Source of the DNA: Texcoconibacillus texcoconensis
GTDB lineage: Bacteria; Bacillota; Bacilli; Bacillales; Salisediminibacteriaceae
Length of the DNA stretch: 64,000 nt
Direction: 5' to 3'
Assembly (NCBI RefSeq): GCF_014202575.1
Contig: NZ_JACHHB010000004.1
Coordinates: 1 to 64,000 of the forward strand
Part shown: positions 19,013 to 28,491 of the stretch, piece by piece
How positions within the stretch are numbered: position 1 is the first letter of the stretch
Layout of the letters: every line of letters begins with the position of its first letter
The notes under the pieces: model-generated
The model's input: only the letters and a program-made list of their open reading frames with translations
Told to the model about the DNA's origin: nothing
Database searches by the model: none
Made by a program: the position numbers and the translations under genes

Positions 19013-19652
19013 CACTTTTCACCTTCTCCTTCACTTCTATCATTTTCTCTTCATCTTTTTCTTCATTTGTCTCAATCCCACTCGATACATCGATACCATC
19101 CGGTTGATATGCTAATAGTTGTTCAACATTTTCTGGACGAACCCCTCCAGCAATAAAGCAAGGGACACCTAGTTCGTGAGCCTGGTTTTGGTATGTTGGT
19201 ACGTACTGCCAATCAAACGTGACCCCTGTTCCTCCTACCATCCCTTTTACACTCGTGTCAATTAAAAAAGCATCTACGATTCCTTCGTATCTTTTCATTT
19301 CGTTACATACATCAGGGCCGTGGTGAATTGTCTTCCAAACCGAACAACTTAACTGACTTTTTAACTTCTCTAAGGTGACGATATTTTCCTTTCCGTGACA
19401 TTGAATAATATCTAATTTTGCCACGTTTGCAATATCGATAACATAATCAACCTGTTCATCTACGAAAACACCAACAAGTTTTTGGGTGTCACGTAACGGC
19501 TTATTTTGCTGCCAGTTAGCGACCGCTTCTGCAGTTACTTGGCGCTTACTGTTTGCAAAAATAATACCGATAAATTCAATACCTAACTCTACTGAACGTT
19601 TGTAATCGTCAAAGGATCTATGACCACAATACTTCAACATTGGCTGTTTCAT
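18996..19652 (-). CDS. trpF: Phosphoribosylanthranilate isomerase
   Basis: The protein has about 218 residues. It converts phosphoribosylanthranilate to CdRP in tryptophan synthesis. The N-terminal [11 protein letters not shown] corresponds to the catalytic K[IL]CG motif, and the C-terminal [11 protein letters not shown] to the phosphate site. The start ATG overlaps the trpC stop (ATGA). The C-terminal tail is unusually charged ([19 protein letters not shown]), and its coding sequence supplies the ribosome site of trpB. Confidence 0.93.
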   Translation of the reverse strand: MKQPMLKYCGHRSFDDYKRSVELGIEFIGIIFANSKRQVTAEAVANWQQNKPLRDTQKLVGVFVDEQVDYVIDIANVAKLDIIQCHGKENIVTLEKLKSQLSCSVWKTIHHGPDVCNEMKRYEGIVDAFLIDTSVKGMVGGTGVTFDWQYVPTYQNQAHELGVPCFIAGGVRPENVEQLLAYQPDGIDVSSGIETNEEKDEEKMIEVKEKVKSDDSLS

Positions 19653-20404
19653 GATGCGAACCATTCCGGTAATGTTTTACGAGGATCATCAGCTCGCATG
19701 AGCGCTTCGCCGACAAGAACGGCATTGGCCCCACATCTAGAAACGAAATCAATGTCTGCCTTTTCATGAATACCACTTTCACTAACAAAAATAGATGACT
19801 TCGGGATATGACGAGCAAGGTTTTCTGTTTCTTGTAAACTCGTCGTAAATGTTTTTAAATCACGGTTATTGACCCCTAAAATATCTGGTTCAAATTGATC
19901 GAGCACCTTTTGTAGTTCGTCGTAACCATGTACTTCAACGAGGCAATCAAGACCAAGTATTTTCGCCTGTTCATAAAAGGACTTAAGTGTTTTTGGCTCT
20001 AAAATAGATGCAATAAGCAAAATCGCATCAGCACCGATCCGTTTACTTTCTTCAATTTGACGCTCATCAATAATGAAGTCTTTTCGTATGACTGGCAGAT
20101 TGACGTGTTTTTTCACTTCTGTAAGCCTTTGGCAACTCCCTTTAAAATACGATTCGTCAGTTAGGACCGATAAGGCGTCAGCTCCCGCTTCTTGATAAGA
20201 GCGAGCAACATCTAATGCAGAAAACTGCTCCTTAATCACACCTTTGGAAGGCGAGGCTGCTTTTACTTCTGCTATCACACCTAGTGAGCGATGAGGTTCA
20301 CGTAACGCTTCGAAAAAAGAGTACCCTTTCACCTCTGACTCCAACGGCATTGCGAATTGCTTCATTTCTTGTTTTTTCGTCGCAACAATGTCATCTAAAA
20401 TCAC
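19649..20404 (-). CDS. trpC: Indole-3-glycerol phosphate synthase
   Basis: This TIM-barrel enzyme of 251 residues cyclises CdRP to indole-3-glycerol phosphate. Typical segments are VIAEVKAASPSKGVI (catalytic Lys and phosphate site), PVIRKDFIID, LVEVHGYDEL, LGVNNRDLKTF and VSESGI. The start is GTG and overlaps the trpD stop (GTGA), with AGGAGG upstream. Confidence 0.97.
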   Translation of the reverse strand: MILDDIVATKKQEMKQFAMPLESEVKGYSFFEALREPHRSLGVIAEVKAASPSKGVIKEQFSALDVARSYQEAGADALSVLTDESYFKGSCQRLTEVKKHVNLPVIRKDFIIDERQIEESKRIGADAILLIASILEPKTLKSFYEQAKILGLDCLVEVHGYDELQKVLDQFEPDILGVNNRDLKTFTTSLQETENLARHIPKSSIFVSESGIHEKADIDFVSRCGANAVLVGEALMRADDPRKTLPEWFAS

Positions 20405-21417
20405 GAGACTGCCTCCTTGAACTTCCTTATCATTTGTAAATGTTCGTGAACTCGGCGTTCTTTTAACGCTTTGGCGGCAAGATGAACACCTTCTGCAATC
20501 GTTTCACAACGGTCATAAACATAAAGTGCACAAGCTGCGTTTAATTTTACAATATCTATCGCTGCCTGTCGCGCTTCATGACTGAATATTCCCTCAATTA
20601 AAGATGCACTTTCTTCTGATGTGAATACTGTGCAGTCTTCAATTGATCCACGTTCAAGTCCTACATCTTCTGGTGCAATATCGTACATTGAAATTTCACC
20701 GTTTGCCAGTTCAACAATCGACGTCGGTTTAGCAATTGAACATTCATCTAAACCATCATACCCTGTTAAAAAGAGGGCACGCTTTGTTCCAAGACGCTTC
20801 GCTGCTTCCGCCATTTTTCTTGCTTCTTTAAATCCATACACGCCAACGATTTGTCGGTTGGCATTTGCTGGGTTGGTGAGAGGACCTAGCACATTGAAGA
20901 TCGTTTTCACACCTAATTCTTTTCTCGCAGGCGCAACGTGCTTCATCGCTGAATGATAGATCGGTGCATATAAAAATGTCAGTCCTACACTTTCAAGCAT
21001 TGCTTCTGCTTCAGGTTTTGACGCTTGGATCGGTACGCCGAGTTGTTCGAGGACATCGGCACTTCCTGTCTTTGAAGAAACACTTCTGTTTCCGTGTTTT
21101 GCAACTGGGACACCTAATGAACTAACAACGAGTGCAGCCGCTGTGGAAATGTTAAACGTATTCGAACCGTCTCCTCCTGTACCACATGTATCGAGTAAAT
21201 CTGTCATATCGTGATCAATAGACAAACTTTTCTTTTTCATCGCACGAGCAAATCCTGTAATCTCATCAACTGTTTCTTCTCGGTAACGCATGATGGTTAG
21301 AAGTGAAGCGATGTGTTCATTAGACACATTTCCTTCCATCATTTGCTCCATCAATTCCTCTGCTTTCTCTTCCGACAACGTCTCCCCTTTTAGCAAGGAT
21401 TCTATCATTGCTTTCAC
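20401..21417 (-). CDS. trpD: Anthranilate phosphoribosyltransferase
   Basis: The protein has 338 residues. It transfers phosphoribose from PRPP to anthranilate. The PRPP-binding loop DTCGTGGDGSNTFNIST, the KHGNRSVSS segment and the TIFNVLGPLTNPA motif are present. The start is GTG and overlaps the trpE stop by 4 nt (GTGA), so the trp genes are closely coupled. Confidence 0.97.
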   Translation of the reverse strand: MKAMIESLLKGETLSEEKAEELMEQMMEGNVSNEHIASLLTIMRYREETVDEITGFARAMKKKSLSIDHDMTDLLDTCGTGGDGSNTFNISTAAALVVSSLGVPVAKHGNRSVSSKTGSADVLEQLGVPIQASKPEAEAMLESVGLTFLYAPIYHSAMKHVAPARKELGVKTIFNVLGPLTNPANANRQIVGVYGFKEARKMAEAAKRLGTKRALFLTGYDGLDECSIAKPTSIVELANGEISMYDIAPEDVGLERGSIEDCTVFTSEESASLIEGIFSHEARQAAIDIVKLNAACALYVYDRCETIAEGVHLAAKALKERRVHEHLQMIRKFKEAVS

Positions 21418-22931
21418 GATGAACGAACCTCCTCATTTAAGAACATCTCTTCTGCTAACTCAACAGCACGTATTAAGGCTTTCGCTTTATTTCTCGTTTC
21501 CTCCCATTCGTTTTCTGGGATGGAATCATAAACGATACCCGCACCCGCTTGCACATAACTATAGCCATCTTCTAAAATCATCGTACGAATCGCTATACAC
21601 GAGTCAATCGCTCCGTTAAAACCTGCATAGGCAATCGCACCAGAATAGATGCCCCGATACGAAGGCTCTAATTGCTGAATAATCTCAATTGCACGAAGTT
21701 TCGGTGCCCCTGATACCGTACCCGCAGGATGCGCACTATACATCGCATCAAGGGGATGAATGTTTTCTTGGAGCTTTCCAGTCACTTTGGAGATTAAATG
21801 CATAACATGCGAAAACTTTCCGACTTCCATCAGTGAATCAACATTCACAGATCCATACTCCGCTACACGCCCGACATCATTCCTCGCTAAATCTACAAGC
21901 ATGAAGTGTTCGGCTCGTTCTTTGTCATCTTCGATCAGTGAATCTGCCAACTCCTCGTCTTCTTGCTTGTTTTTCCCTCTAGGTCGCGTCCCTGCTATCG
22001 GATGGATTTCAACCTCACGATTTGCAGATATTTTTACAAGCCTTTCTGGTGAACTGCCAATCACATCACGTTTACCAAGGCGGATATAAAATAAATACGG
22101 TGAAGGGTTTAATTTTCGTAACACTCGATACAATTGAAAGCCCGTCACGTCCGTTTTTTTAGCAAACCGTTGCGACAGTACAGCTTGAAAGATATCCCCT
22201 TGACGAATATAATTTTTCACTTCTTCAACATTCTGTATAAATGTTTCTTTATCGCAATTAGATGTCACGCCCTCAAAAGAAACATTTAAGACGTCTGGGA
22301 TCGGTGGTAAAAAAGACTGTACAGGTTGTTGTTGATGGCGCATCGTTTCAACAGTCCGTGCTAATTCTTTCTTTGCTTGTTCATACACTTCACGAGTCGA
22401 ACGTTGTTCATCTATAGTCGCGTAGTATATCAACGTCAATTGTTGTTTTTTATGGTTGTAAGCAAGGATTGTTCGACAAAACATCATCATCACTTGTTGA
22501 TAACTTTTCGATGCTGGCGGCATCATAACACTGTCTTCAGTATGACCAAGAGATTCAAAAGTTGCGTAACCAACCCCGCCGCCTGTAAACGGAATCTCGT
22601 TATCTAAAGGCATAGGCTTTAACTGTTCCAATGTCTTATCCCATGCTTTTGTCCACGTTTTTTCCTTAAACAACATGTCGCTTTCTTCGTTTATTAATGA
22701 AAAATAACCTTCTTGCTCTTGAATCTTGAAAAATGGGTGTAAGCCAATAAATGAGTAGTTTGACCAAGGAGATAGTGGGTCTTCACTTTCTAATATAAAA
22801 CAAGCTTCCTCATCAAAAGCCGAAAACATTTCAACTGGTGTCATCGTATCAACGAAAACATTGGCAACAACTGGAATCGTCCGATGATTTTTTGTCGCTT
22901 TTGCAAAGGTTTCAAAAGTCGTTTCGATCAT
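21414..22931 (-). CDS. trpE: Anthranilate synthase component I
   Basis: The protein has 505 residues. It makes anthranilate from chorismate with ammonia from a glutaminase subunit. The chorismate-utilising signature is clear (GDIFQAVLSQRF, SPERLVKI, PIAGTRPRG, LVDLARNDVGRVA, GAPKLRAIEII). As in B. subtilis, no trpG glutaminase gene is in the operon, so a shared PabA-type subunit elsewhere is expected. The upstream leader carries a TRAP site, a terminator and a hairpin over the ribosome site. Confidence 0.97.
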   Translation of the reverse strand: MIETTFETFAKATKNHRTIPVVANVFVDTMTPVEMFSAFDEEACFILESEDPLSPWSNYSFIGLHPFFKIQEQEGYFSLINEESDMLFKEKTWTKAWDKTLEQLKPMPLDNEIPFTGGGVGYATFESLGHTEDSVMMPPASKSYQQVMMMFCRTILAYNHKKQQLTLIYYATIDEQRSTREVYEQAKKELARTVETMRHQQQPVQSFLPPIPDVLNVSFEGVTSNCDKETFIQNVEEVKNYIRQGDIFQAVLSQRFAKKTDVTGFQLYRVLRKLNPSPYLFYIRLGKRDVIGSSPERLVKISANREVEIHPIAGTRPRGKNKQEDEELADSLIEDDKERAEHFMLVDLARNDVGRVAEYGSVNVDSLMEVGKFSHVMHLISKVTGKLQENIHPLDAMYSAHPAGTVSGAPKLRAIEIIQQLEPSYRGIYSGAIAYAGFNGAIDSCIAIRTMILEDGYSYVQAGAGIVYDSIPENEWEETRNKAKALIRAVELAEEMFLNEEVRSS

Positions 22932-22939
22932 TGGGAAAT

Positions 22940-22959
22940 CACCTCACCGATGGAGGTGA
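22940..22959 (-). promoter_or_regulatory. Hairpin sequestering the trpE ribosome-binding site
   Basis: On the minus strand TCACCTC pairs perfectly with GAGGTGA over a 7-nt loop. The second arm is the trpE Shine-Dalgarno sequence, 8 nt before the ATG. In B. subtilis TRAP also lowers trpE translation by favouring such a hairpin. Confidence 0.6.
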
Positions 22960-23002
22960 AGGAGGATAGGGTTATTGAGGGGGTAAAAAAATATACGGAC
23001 AC

Positions 23003-23033
23003 AAAAAACCTATAGCTCAGTTATGCTATAGGT
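23003..23033 (-). terminator. trp leader terminator (attenuator)
   Basis: ACCTATAGC and GCTATAGGT form a perfect 9-bp stem followed by TTTTTT on the minus strand. It lies about 75 nt before trpE and just downstream of the TRAP triplets. The upstream GCATAGG, inside the TRAP site, can pair with CCTATAGC as an antiterminator. Confidence 0.85.
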
Positions 23034-23057
23034 GGTAAAACGAAATTGAATATACGT

Positions 23058-23106
23058 CTCCCCTATGCTCAACTCAACTCTGCTCATCCTCAACTTCACT
23101 CATCTC
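23058..23106 (-). promoter_or_regulatory. TRAP (MtrB) RNA-binding site of the trp leader
   Basis: On the minus strand ten triplets (eight GAG, one TAG, one AAG in register) follow each other with 2-nt or 3-nt spacers, the pattern bound by the 11-subunit TRAP ring when tryptophan is abundant. MtrB itself is encoded at 32686-32913. A likely -10 box TATAGT lies upstream at about 23126-23131, with a poor -35. Confidence 0.85.
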
Positions 23107-23166
23107 ATATTTTAAAAACACAAAAACTATACTCTTCAACTCTGCTAAACTAATCTTATCAGTATC

Positions 23167-23550
23167 TTAACGCTTTTTCATTTCATTTGTCAATGATAAG
23201 TCTGGCCTTAATGATGTAGCTTCTCGATGATAAATATGGTGGATTTCATCTTGATTTTTCTCAGTATTCGTTACCATCATGACACGAATGCAGCGTGACA
23301 AGCTATTCGGTACAGGAATTTCTTGCGAGCACATCACAGGGACGTGACGAAACCCTTCAAAATCACGAATTGCACTTGCAGGAAACGCCGCATCTAAATC
23401 ATTCGTTACGGTAAAAATAACGTGAGAAATGTCTTCAGGTTCAACATGATTACGCTCAATCATTTCTTGTAACAATATTCTACTCGCCGTTAAAATGTCT
23501 CCCTTTTGATTTACTTCGACCGTCGTTGCACCTCGTATTCCCCGTTGCAT
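23167..23550 (-). CDS. aroH: Chorismate mutase, AroH class
   Basis: The protein has 127 residues, the size of the trimeric monofunctional AroH enzyme that rearranges chorismate to prephenate. The start MQRGIRGATTVEVN contains the active-site Arg7, and the C-terminal part has the CSQEIPVPNSLSRCIR segment with further active-site residues. It lies just upstream of the trp leader and 3 nt after aroB, preceded by AGGAGG. Confidence 0.96.
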   Translation of the reverse strand: MQRGIRGATTVEVNQKGDILTASRILLQEMIERNHVEPEDISHVIFTVTNDLDAAFPASAIRDFEGFRHVPVMCSQEIPVPNSLSRCIRVMMVTNTEKNQDEIHHIYHREATSLRPDLSLTNEMKKR

Positions 23551-23552
23551 TC

Positions 23553-24644
23553 CTAGACCTCCTCAAGTTCTTCTTTTAAAATATTTTCAATGAAAGTAGA
23601 ATCTACTTTTACTAAATTCGGAACGCCCAAAGAAGGTAATAGAACCATACGAATATCCGATTGTAAGGATTTCTTATCACGCTTCATCCGTTCTATAAGG
23701 GATCTCGAATCACATGAAGCTGGAATACGAACGGAAAACCCTAAACTTTTCATATCTTCACACCATGAGTTAGAAGCTAAATCAACTTCATAATAATGTT
23801 CACTCACCTTTAACGCAACCATCATCCCGATCATTACAGCCTCTCCATGCGTGATTTCTCCGTAGCCAAGCTCTGCTTCTATCGCATGACCTACTGTGTG
23901 ACCAAAATTGAGAAACGCGCGCTCCCCTTTTTCTTTTTCATCTCTTTCAACAATTTGCCTTTTTACATCAATTGACGTATATAAAATATTTTCGATCGAC
24001 TCTGCATTTATATCACCAATTGGAGTAGAAACCGTGCGCTTAACACTCTGTAATAGTTTCGTATTTTGTATAAAGCCATGCTTAATCACTTCTGCCATAC
24101 CAGAACGCCATTCGTGTTCTGGTAGGGTTTTTAATGTCGTGACATCATAAATAACAGCTGCTGGCTGATAAAAAGCACCGATCATGTTTTTTCCTTCGGA
24201 ATGATTAATACCTGTTTTCCCTCCGACACTACTATCATGAGCTAGCAACGTCGTCGGAATTTGAATGTAGGGAACACCTCGTAAGTACGTCGCTGCTGTA
24301 AATCCAGCAAGGTCACCAACGACTCCACCCCCGAGTGCAATAATGACTGTTGAACGGTCAAACCCTTGTTTTAAAGCATATGTTAAAAGGCGCTCATACG
24401 TAACAAAACTTTTCGATGCTTCACCAGCTTCAACGACCATATAGTCCGTTTGCGCATACTGTTCTAGTTGACTTTGTAACCGGTCTAAATAGCGTTTGGC
24501 AACATTTGTATCTGTAATAATAAAAAATGACGATGGTGATAATTGTTTCACAAGCCCATCCCATACTTGATTTGATTGCAATAGGTTCGAGCCAATATGA
24601 ATCGGATACCGAAACGTATCGCTTTCAACCATTAACGTTTGCAT
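23553..24644 (-). CDS. aroB: 3-dehydroquinate synthase
   Basis: The protein has 363 residues. It converts DAHP to 3-dehydroquinate using NAD and a divalent metal. The NAD-binding GGGVVGDLAGF motif, the TTLLAHDSSVGGKTGIN loop, and metal ligands in EVIKHG and FGHTVGHAIE are visible. The start overlaps the aroC stop (TAATG). Its place in aroC-aroB-aroH is as in B. subtilis. Confidence 0.97.
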   Translation of the reverse strand: MQTLMVESDTFRYPIHIGSNLLQSNQVWDGLVKQLSPSSFFIITDTNVAKRYLDRLQSQLEQYAQTDYMVVEAGEASKSFVTYERLLTYALKQGFDRSTVIIALGGGVVGDLAGFTAATYLRGVPYIQIPTTLLAHDSSVGGKTGINHSEGKNMIGAFYQPAAVIYDVTTLKTLPEHEWRSGMAEVIKHGFIQNTKLLQSVKRTVSTPIGDINAESIENILYTSIDVKRQIVERDEKEKGERAFLNFGHTVGHAIEAELGYGEITHGEAVMIGMMVALKVSEHYYEVDLASNSWCEDMKSLGFSVRIPASCDSRSLIERMKRDKKSLQSDIRMVLLPSLGVPNLVKVDSTFIENILKEELEEV

Positions 24645-25816
24645 TAGAACGTCCTCGCTTTTTCAAGATATTGTTCATATGCTTTTTGAATGTCAAATAA
24701 CGAATCAGATCCAAACTTTTCAAGAAATGCTTCTGCTAATGCCCAAGCTACGACCGCTTCACAAACGACAGCAGCTGCTGGTACAGCGCAACTATCTGAA
24801 CGTTCTATACTGGCATTAAACGGCTCTTTGGTTTCAATATCAACACTTTGAAGAGGTTTATACAAGGTAGGAATTGGCTTCATCGCCCCTTTAACGACAA
24901 CCGGCATTCCGTTTGTCATACCGCCTTCAAAACCACCGAGACGATTTGTACGCCGAGCATACCCTTGATTTGGATCATAAATGATTTCATCATGAACTTC
25001 GCTACCGTTTTTCCTTGCTGCTTCAAAACCAATTCCAATTTCTACACCTTTAAATGCATTAATACTCATAACCGCTTGTGCTAGTTTTGCATCTAACTTA
25101 CGATCATAATGAACATGAGTACCTAACCCTATCGGAAGACCTTCTGCTCTAGCTTCAACAACACCGCCGATTGAATCACCCGCGTTTTTCGCCTCATCAA
25201 TGGCTCGTTTCATTTCTTCTTCAACTGATTCGTCATAACAGCGAACCTCTGATGATTCCGTTTTTGAGCGAAGTTCTGCATTACTTATATTTTCAGGTAC
25301 CTTCGCTCGAATGTCACCAATTTCCTGTACATGACCTAAAACATCTATCGAAAAATGACGAAGAACCGCTTTTGCAACCGCTCCAGCAGCAACACGTGCT
25401 GTTGTCTCTCGCGCTGATGAGCGCTCTAAGACGTTTCTCATGTCTCTATGATCGTATTTGATTGCCCCGTTTAAATCTGCATGACCTGGGCGTGGCCTTT
25501 GAATTTGACGCTTCATTTCAGTTTCTTCATTTGGGTCGAGTGGTTCAGCCCCCATAATTTTTTGCCAATGTGTCCAGTCTTTATTTTCTACGACTAGCGT
25601 AATTGGTGCTCCAGTCGTTTTTCCGTGGCGAACACCACTTACGATACTGGCTTGGTCTTTTTCAATTTGCATTCGGCGACCTCGACCATAGCCTTTTTGT
25701 CGTCTCGCTAAATGTTCATTTATATCCTCTGCTTTTAATTCTATTTGGCTAGGTACACCTTCGATAATAACTGTTAATTGTGGGCCGTGCGATTCTCCAG
25801 ATGTCATATATCTCAT
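24644..25816 (-). CDS. aroC: Chorismate synthase
   Basis: This FMN-dependent enzyme of about 390 residues makes chorismate from EPSP (called aroF in B. subtilis). Signatures [45 protein letters not shown] and the C-terminal [13 protein letters not shown] are present. The ATG at 25816 follows GGAGG; an in-frame start at 25831 lies over that site. It opens the aromatic supraoperon and has a 28-nt palindrome in its leader. Confidence 0.97.
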   Translation of the reverse strand: MRYMTSGESHGPQLTVIIEGVPSQIELKAEDINEHLARRQKGYGRGRRMQIEKDQASIVSGVRHGKTTGAPITLVVENKDWTHWQKIMGAEPLDPNEETEMKRQIQRPRPGHADLNGAIKYDHRDMRNVLERSSARETTARVAAGAVAKAVLRHFSIDVLGHVQEIGDIRAKVPENISNAELRSKTESSEVRCYDESVEEEMKRAIDEAKNAGDSIGGVVEARAEGLPIGLGTHVHYDRKLDAKLAQAVMSINAFKGVEIGIGFEAARKNGSEVHDEIIYDPNQGYARRTNRLGGFEGGMTNGMPVVVKGAMKPIPTLYKPLQSVDIETKEPFNASIERSDSCAVPAAAVVCEAVVAWALAEAFLEKFGSDSLFDIQKAYEQYLEKARTF

Positions 25817-25852
25817 GATTTGAACCTCCATTCTTTAACGCTTTTATGCACT

Positions 25853-25880
25853 AAATAGACGATAAGCTTATCGTCTATTT
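25853..25880. repeat. Perfect 28-nt palindrome upstream of aroC
   Basis: AAATAGACGATAAG is followed directly by its exact reverse complement CTTATCGTCTATTT with no spacer. It lies 37 nt before the aroC ATG and 130 nt after the cheR stop. It may be an operator, an attenuator-like hairpin, or the cheR terminator with a poor T-tract. Confidence 0.6.
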
Positions 25881-26011
25881 TCGATGATATTCTATAATTT
25901 TTCAAGGGGAAATGTCCGAAAACTCAGTATTTATTTCAAAATAGAAGGAGCCTTCTGCTAGACTTTCTAATAGCGAAAGCACCTTGAATACGAGCGACAG
26001 AAGCTTTTCAA

Positions 26012-26785
26012 CTAATCAATCTTCTTGTAAAAAAATGTGTCCTCTGTTTCGAATCCATACCGTGAAGGATTAAATATTTGTTCTGTGCTTCCGACAAAAA
26101 ACGTACCGCCCGTACGTAGCGATTGATTAAATTTATGATACAACTGATCTTTAGCTTCTTCTGTAAAGTAAATAAGAACATTTCTGCAGATGATTAAATC
26201 AAAACCTGTTTCAAACCGATCAGACAGTAGATTATGTTTTCGAAATGTGACGGTCTTTTTTAAGTCATCACTCACTCGATAACCTGAACCTTCTTTTTTC
26301 ATAAAAGTATCCATCATTGGCTTGGGTACTTCTTTCACAGAGCTCTCTGGATAAAAGCCGTTACGGGCTCGTTCAAGAATCGATTCATCAATATCTGTTG
26401 CAAGTACGTGAATATTTTTTAGAGGTAAAAACTTAGACAAAACCATCGAAATTGTATAAGGTTCTTCACCTGTTGAACAAGCGGCACTCCATACTTTCAG
26501 TTTCCTATTTTCATGATATAAGCGGGGTAAAATCTGTTCTTCTAGCACATGCCAGCGTTTTGGGTTACGATAAAACTCTGACACATTGATCGTCATACGT
26601 TGCAAAAATTCTTCATATAACTCCTTATCTTCAGATAATGCTTGAAAATACTTGCGAAAATCGTTGTACCCTCTTTTTTCTCTTAAAGATGTAAGACGTC
26701 TTTTCATTTGCGCTTCTTTATATTGAGATAAATCGATACCTGTTTTTTTGTTTATATCTTCAATAAACTGTTCATAATCATTCAT
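26012..26785 (-). CDS. cheR: Chemotaxis protein methyltransferase CheR
   Basis: The protein has about 257 residues. It methylates glutamates of chemoreceptors with S-adenosylmethionine. The N-terminal helical domain contains the basic receptor-binding stretch [15 protein letters not shown], and the catalytic domain has [14 protein letters not shown] (SAM site), DIDESIL and [11 protein letters not shown]. It sits alone between ndk and aroC, as in B. subtilis. The ATG at 26785 follows GGGAG; an upstream in-frame start at 26803 is less likely. Confidence 0.96.
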   Translation of the reverse strand: MNDYEQFIEDINKKTGIDLSQYKEAQMKRRLTSLREKRGYNDFRKYFQALSEDKELYEEFLQRMTINVSEFYRNPKRWHVLEEQILPRLYHENRKLKVWSAACSTGEEPYTISMVLSKFLPLKNIHVLATDIDESILERARNGFYPESSVKEVPKPMMDTFMKKEGSGYRVSDDLKKTVTFRKHNLLSDRFETGFDLIICRNVLIYFTEEAKDQLYHKFNQSLRTGGTFFVGSTEQIFNPSRYGFETEDTFFYKKID

Positions 26786-26881
26786 TCGTTTCTCCCTCTC
26801 CACATTGCAATCTCGCTTGTATCACTTGTTTACTTTTTACCATATTTTTATTGATGCCGCTAGCCTTTATTTCTCGTAAAC

Positions 26882-26934
26882 AAAAAAACAACCAAGAAAG
26901 CTGACCACATCAGTGATCAGCTACTTCTTGGTTA
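26882..26934 (-). terminator. ndk terminator overlapping the stop codon
   Basis: A stem of about 20 bp (AACCAAGAA...TTCTTGGTT with an inner AGCTGATCAC/GTGGTCAGCT) is followed by GTTTTTTTG. The TAA stop of ndk (26932-26934) forms part of the first arm. Confidence 0.85.
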
Positions 26935-27375
26935 CAACCATTCACTTATGGACTTGTCATAGGAAACTAACTCTTTCTCATCAAAAAACAAACCGATTTC
27001 ACGAGCTGCACTTTCAGGGGAGTCGGACCCATGAATAATATTTTTGCTCACTTGTTGACCAAAATCCCCGCGAATTGTGCCTGGCGATGCTTCTTGAGGA
27101 TTAGTAGCCCCCATCATTTCCCGCGCACCTGCAATGGCACCTTCCCCTTCCCATACCATTGCAAATACAGGACCAGATGTAATAAAAGAAACGAGCTCGT
27201 TATAAAACGGACGTTCCTTATGTTCTTCATAATGTGTTTCAGCTAGACTTTGCTCAATCGTCATGAGCTTTGCGGCAACGAGTTGGTATCCTTTGTCCTC
27301 AAATCGTTGCACAATGGATCCTATTAAATTTCTTTGTACACCATCAGGTTTCACCATAAGAAACGTTCGTTCCAT
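26932..27375 (-). CDS. ndk: Nucleoside diphosphate kinase
   Basis: The protein has 147 residues. It transfers the gamma-phosphate between nucleoside triphosphates and diphosphates. The start [16 protein letters not shown] and the active-site histidine in [16 protein letters not shown] are diagnostic. The ATG at 27375 follows GGAGGGG; the frame extends upstream to 27426 without a ribosome site. It has its own promoter and terminator between hepT and cheR. Confidence 0.97.
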   Translation of the reverse strand: MERTFLMVKPDGVQRNLIGSIVQRFEDKGYQLVAAKLMTIEQSLAETHYEEHKERPFYNELVSFITSGPVFAMVWEGEGAIAGAREMMGATNPQEASPGTIRGDFGQQVSKNIIHGSDSPESAAREIGLFFDEKELVSYDKSISEWL

Positions 27376-27416
27376 ATTACCCCTCCTATGTAATCGCTTG
27401 CAATCAATCCTTTTAG

Positions 27417-27446
27417 AGTATAGCAAATTTTCCGAATACAGGCAAA
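27417..27446 (-). promoter_or_regulatory. ndk promoter
   Basis: TTTGCC (27441-27446) and TATACT (27417-27422) are separated by 18 nt on the minus strand. The -10 is preceded by TGC, an extended -10. It lies about 45 nt before the ndk ATG. Confidence 0.6.
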
Positions 27447-27476
27447 CTTGTCTCCTAAAAAATGATAAAATAAATA

Positions 27477-27500
27477 AAAGACAGCCTATAACGCTGTCTT
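27477..27500 (-). terminator. hepT operon terminator
   Basis: AAGACAGC and GCTGTCTT form the stem on the minus strand, followed by a T-rich tail (TTTATTTATTTTATC). It lies directly after the hepT stop and closes the menaquinone operon. Confidence 0.8.
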
Positions 27501-27504
27501 CGTT

Positions 27505-28476
27505 TCAGGAATTTCTTTTTTCAATGTATTCGCCAATTTGTCGCAACGATTTTTTTGCTCGTGTATTAGGAAGTTGTTCTAATGCCAAAAATGCTTTTTG
27601 TAAATATTGACGCGCAAGTTTTTGCGAATCTGCAATTGCCCCATTCTGTTTCACACGGGCAATGACGTCGTCAATTGGCAGATGATTGCCATATGGATGA
27701 CGAAAATGTTCGCTGATCCACTGTTTCAGCGTATCATCACGCCTCATTCCATAAAGCGCAGGTAAAGTTAAGTTCCCTTGTTGTAAATCACTTCCAGCCG
27801 GCTTTCCTAATTCCTTTTCCGTTCCAATAAAGTCAAGAATATCATCGGTTACTTGGTACGCCATACCAACATAATAACCGAACCAATAAAGCTGTTTTTG
27901 TACATTTGGTTTAGCTTCTGCAACAACGGCTCCAAGTTGACAACTAACAGCAATAAGTAAAGCCGTTTTACGTTTAATCCGACGTAAATACTTCCGTAAA
28001 TCTTGTTCTTCATTATACTGATCGCGAATTTGTTCTACTTCACCAATACTCATTTCTTTCATAGCATTAGCGAGGATTAGATGTACTTCTGATTGTTCAC
28101 AATATGTGGCCATTTCGATCGCACGAGCAAAAATGTAATCGCCACTGTACATAGCTACTCGATTATCCCACTTCGCTTTGACTGTCTCTTTTCCGCGCCT
28201 TAAGTCGGCATCGTCAATGACATCATCGTGCACGAGCGAGGCCATGTGAATAAGTTCTAATGGAACGGCTATTTGTTGAATACGATTTAAATCATAGTTG
28301 CCAAACTGAGCAGACAGCAACACAAAAACTGGACGAATTCGTTTTCCACCTGCTTTTAATAAATGGGTAGAAGCATCTCGTAAAACAGGATGCTCAGCTT
28401 CAATTGTTTTTTCTAATGCTTGTTCGATTTTTCCGATATCAGAACGTAAATGCCAATAAATCTCGGTTAGTTTCAT
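27505..28476 (-). CDS. hepT: Heptaprenyl diphosphate synthase component II
   Basis: The protein has about 323 residues and is the catalytic subunit of the two-part trans-prenyltransferase that makes the C35 tail of menaquinone-7. Both aspartate-rich motifs are visible, LVHDDVIDDADLRRG and YQVTDDILDF, with the GGKRIRPV segment near the N-terminus. The partner HepS is encoded at the start of the same operon. The ATG at 28476 follows AAGGTG; a GTG at 28485 lies over that site. Confidence 0.96.
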   Translation of the reverse strand: MKLTEIYWHLRSDIGKIEQALEKTIEAEHPVLRDASTHLLKAGGKRIRPVFVLLSAQFGNYDLNRIQQIAVPLELIHMASLVHDDVIDDADLRRGKETVKAKWDNRVAMYSGDYIFARAIEMATYCEQSEVHLILANAMKEMSIGEVEQIRDQYNEEQDLRKYLRRIKRKTALLIAVSCQLGAVVAEAKPNVQKQLYWFGYYVGMAYQVTDDILDFIGTEKELGKPAGSDLQQGNLTLPALYGMRRDDTLKQWISEHFRHPYGNHLPIDDVIARVKQNGAIADSQKLARQYLQKAFLALEQLPNTRAKKSLRQIGEYIEKRNS

Positions 28477-28491
28477 CTTGTCCACCTTGTT

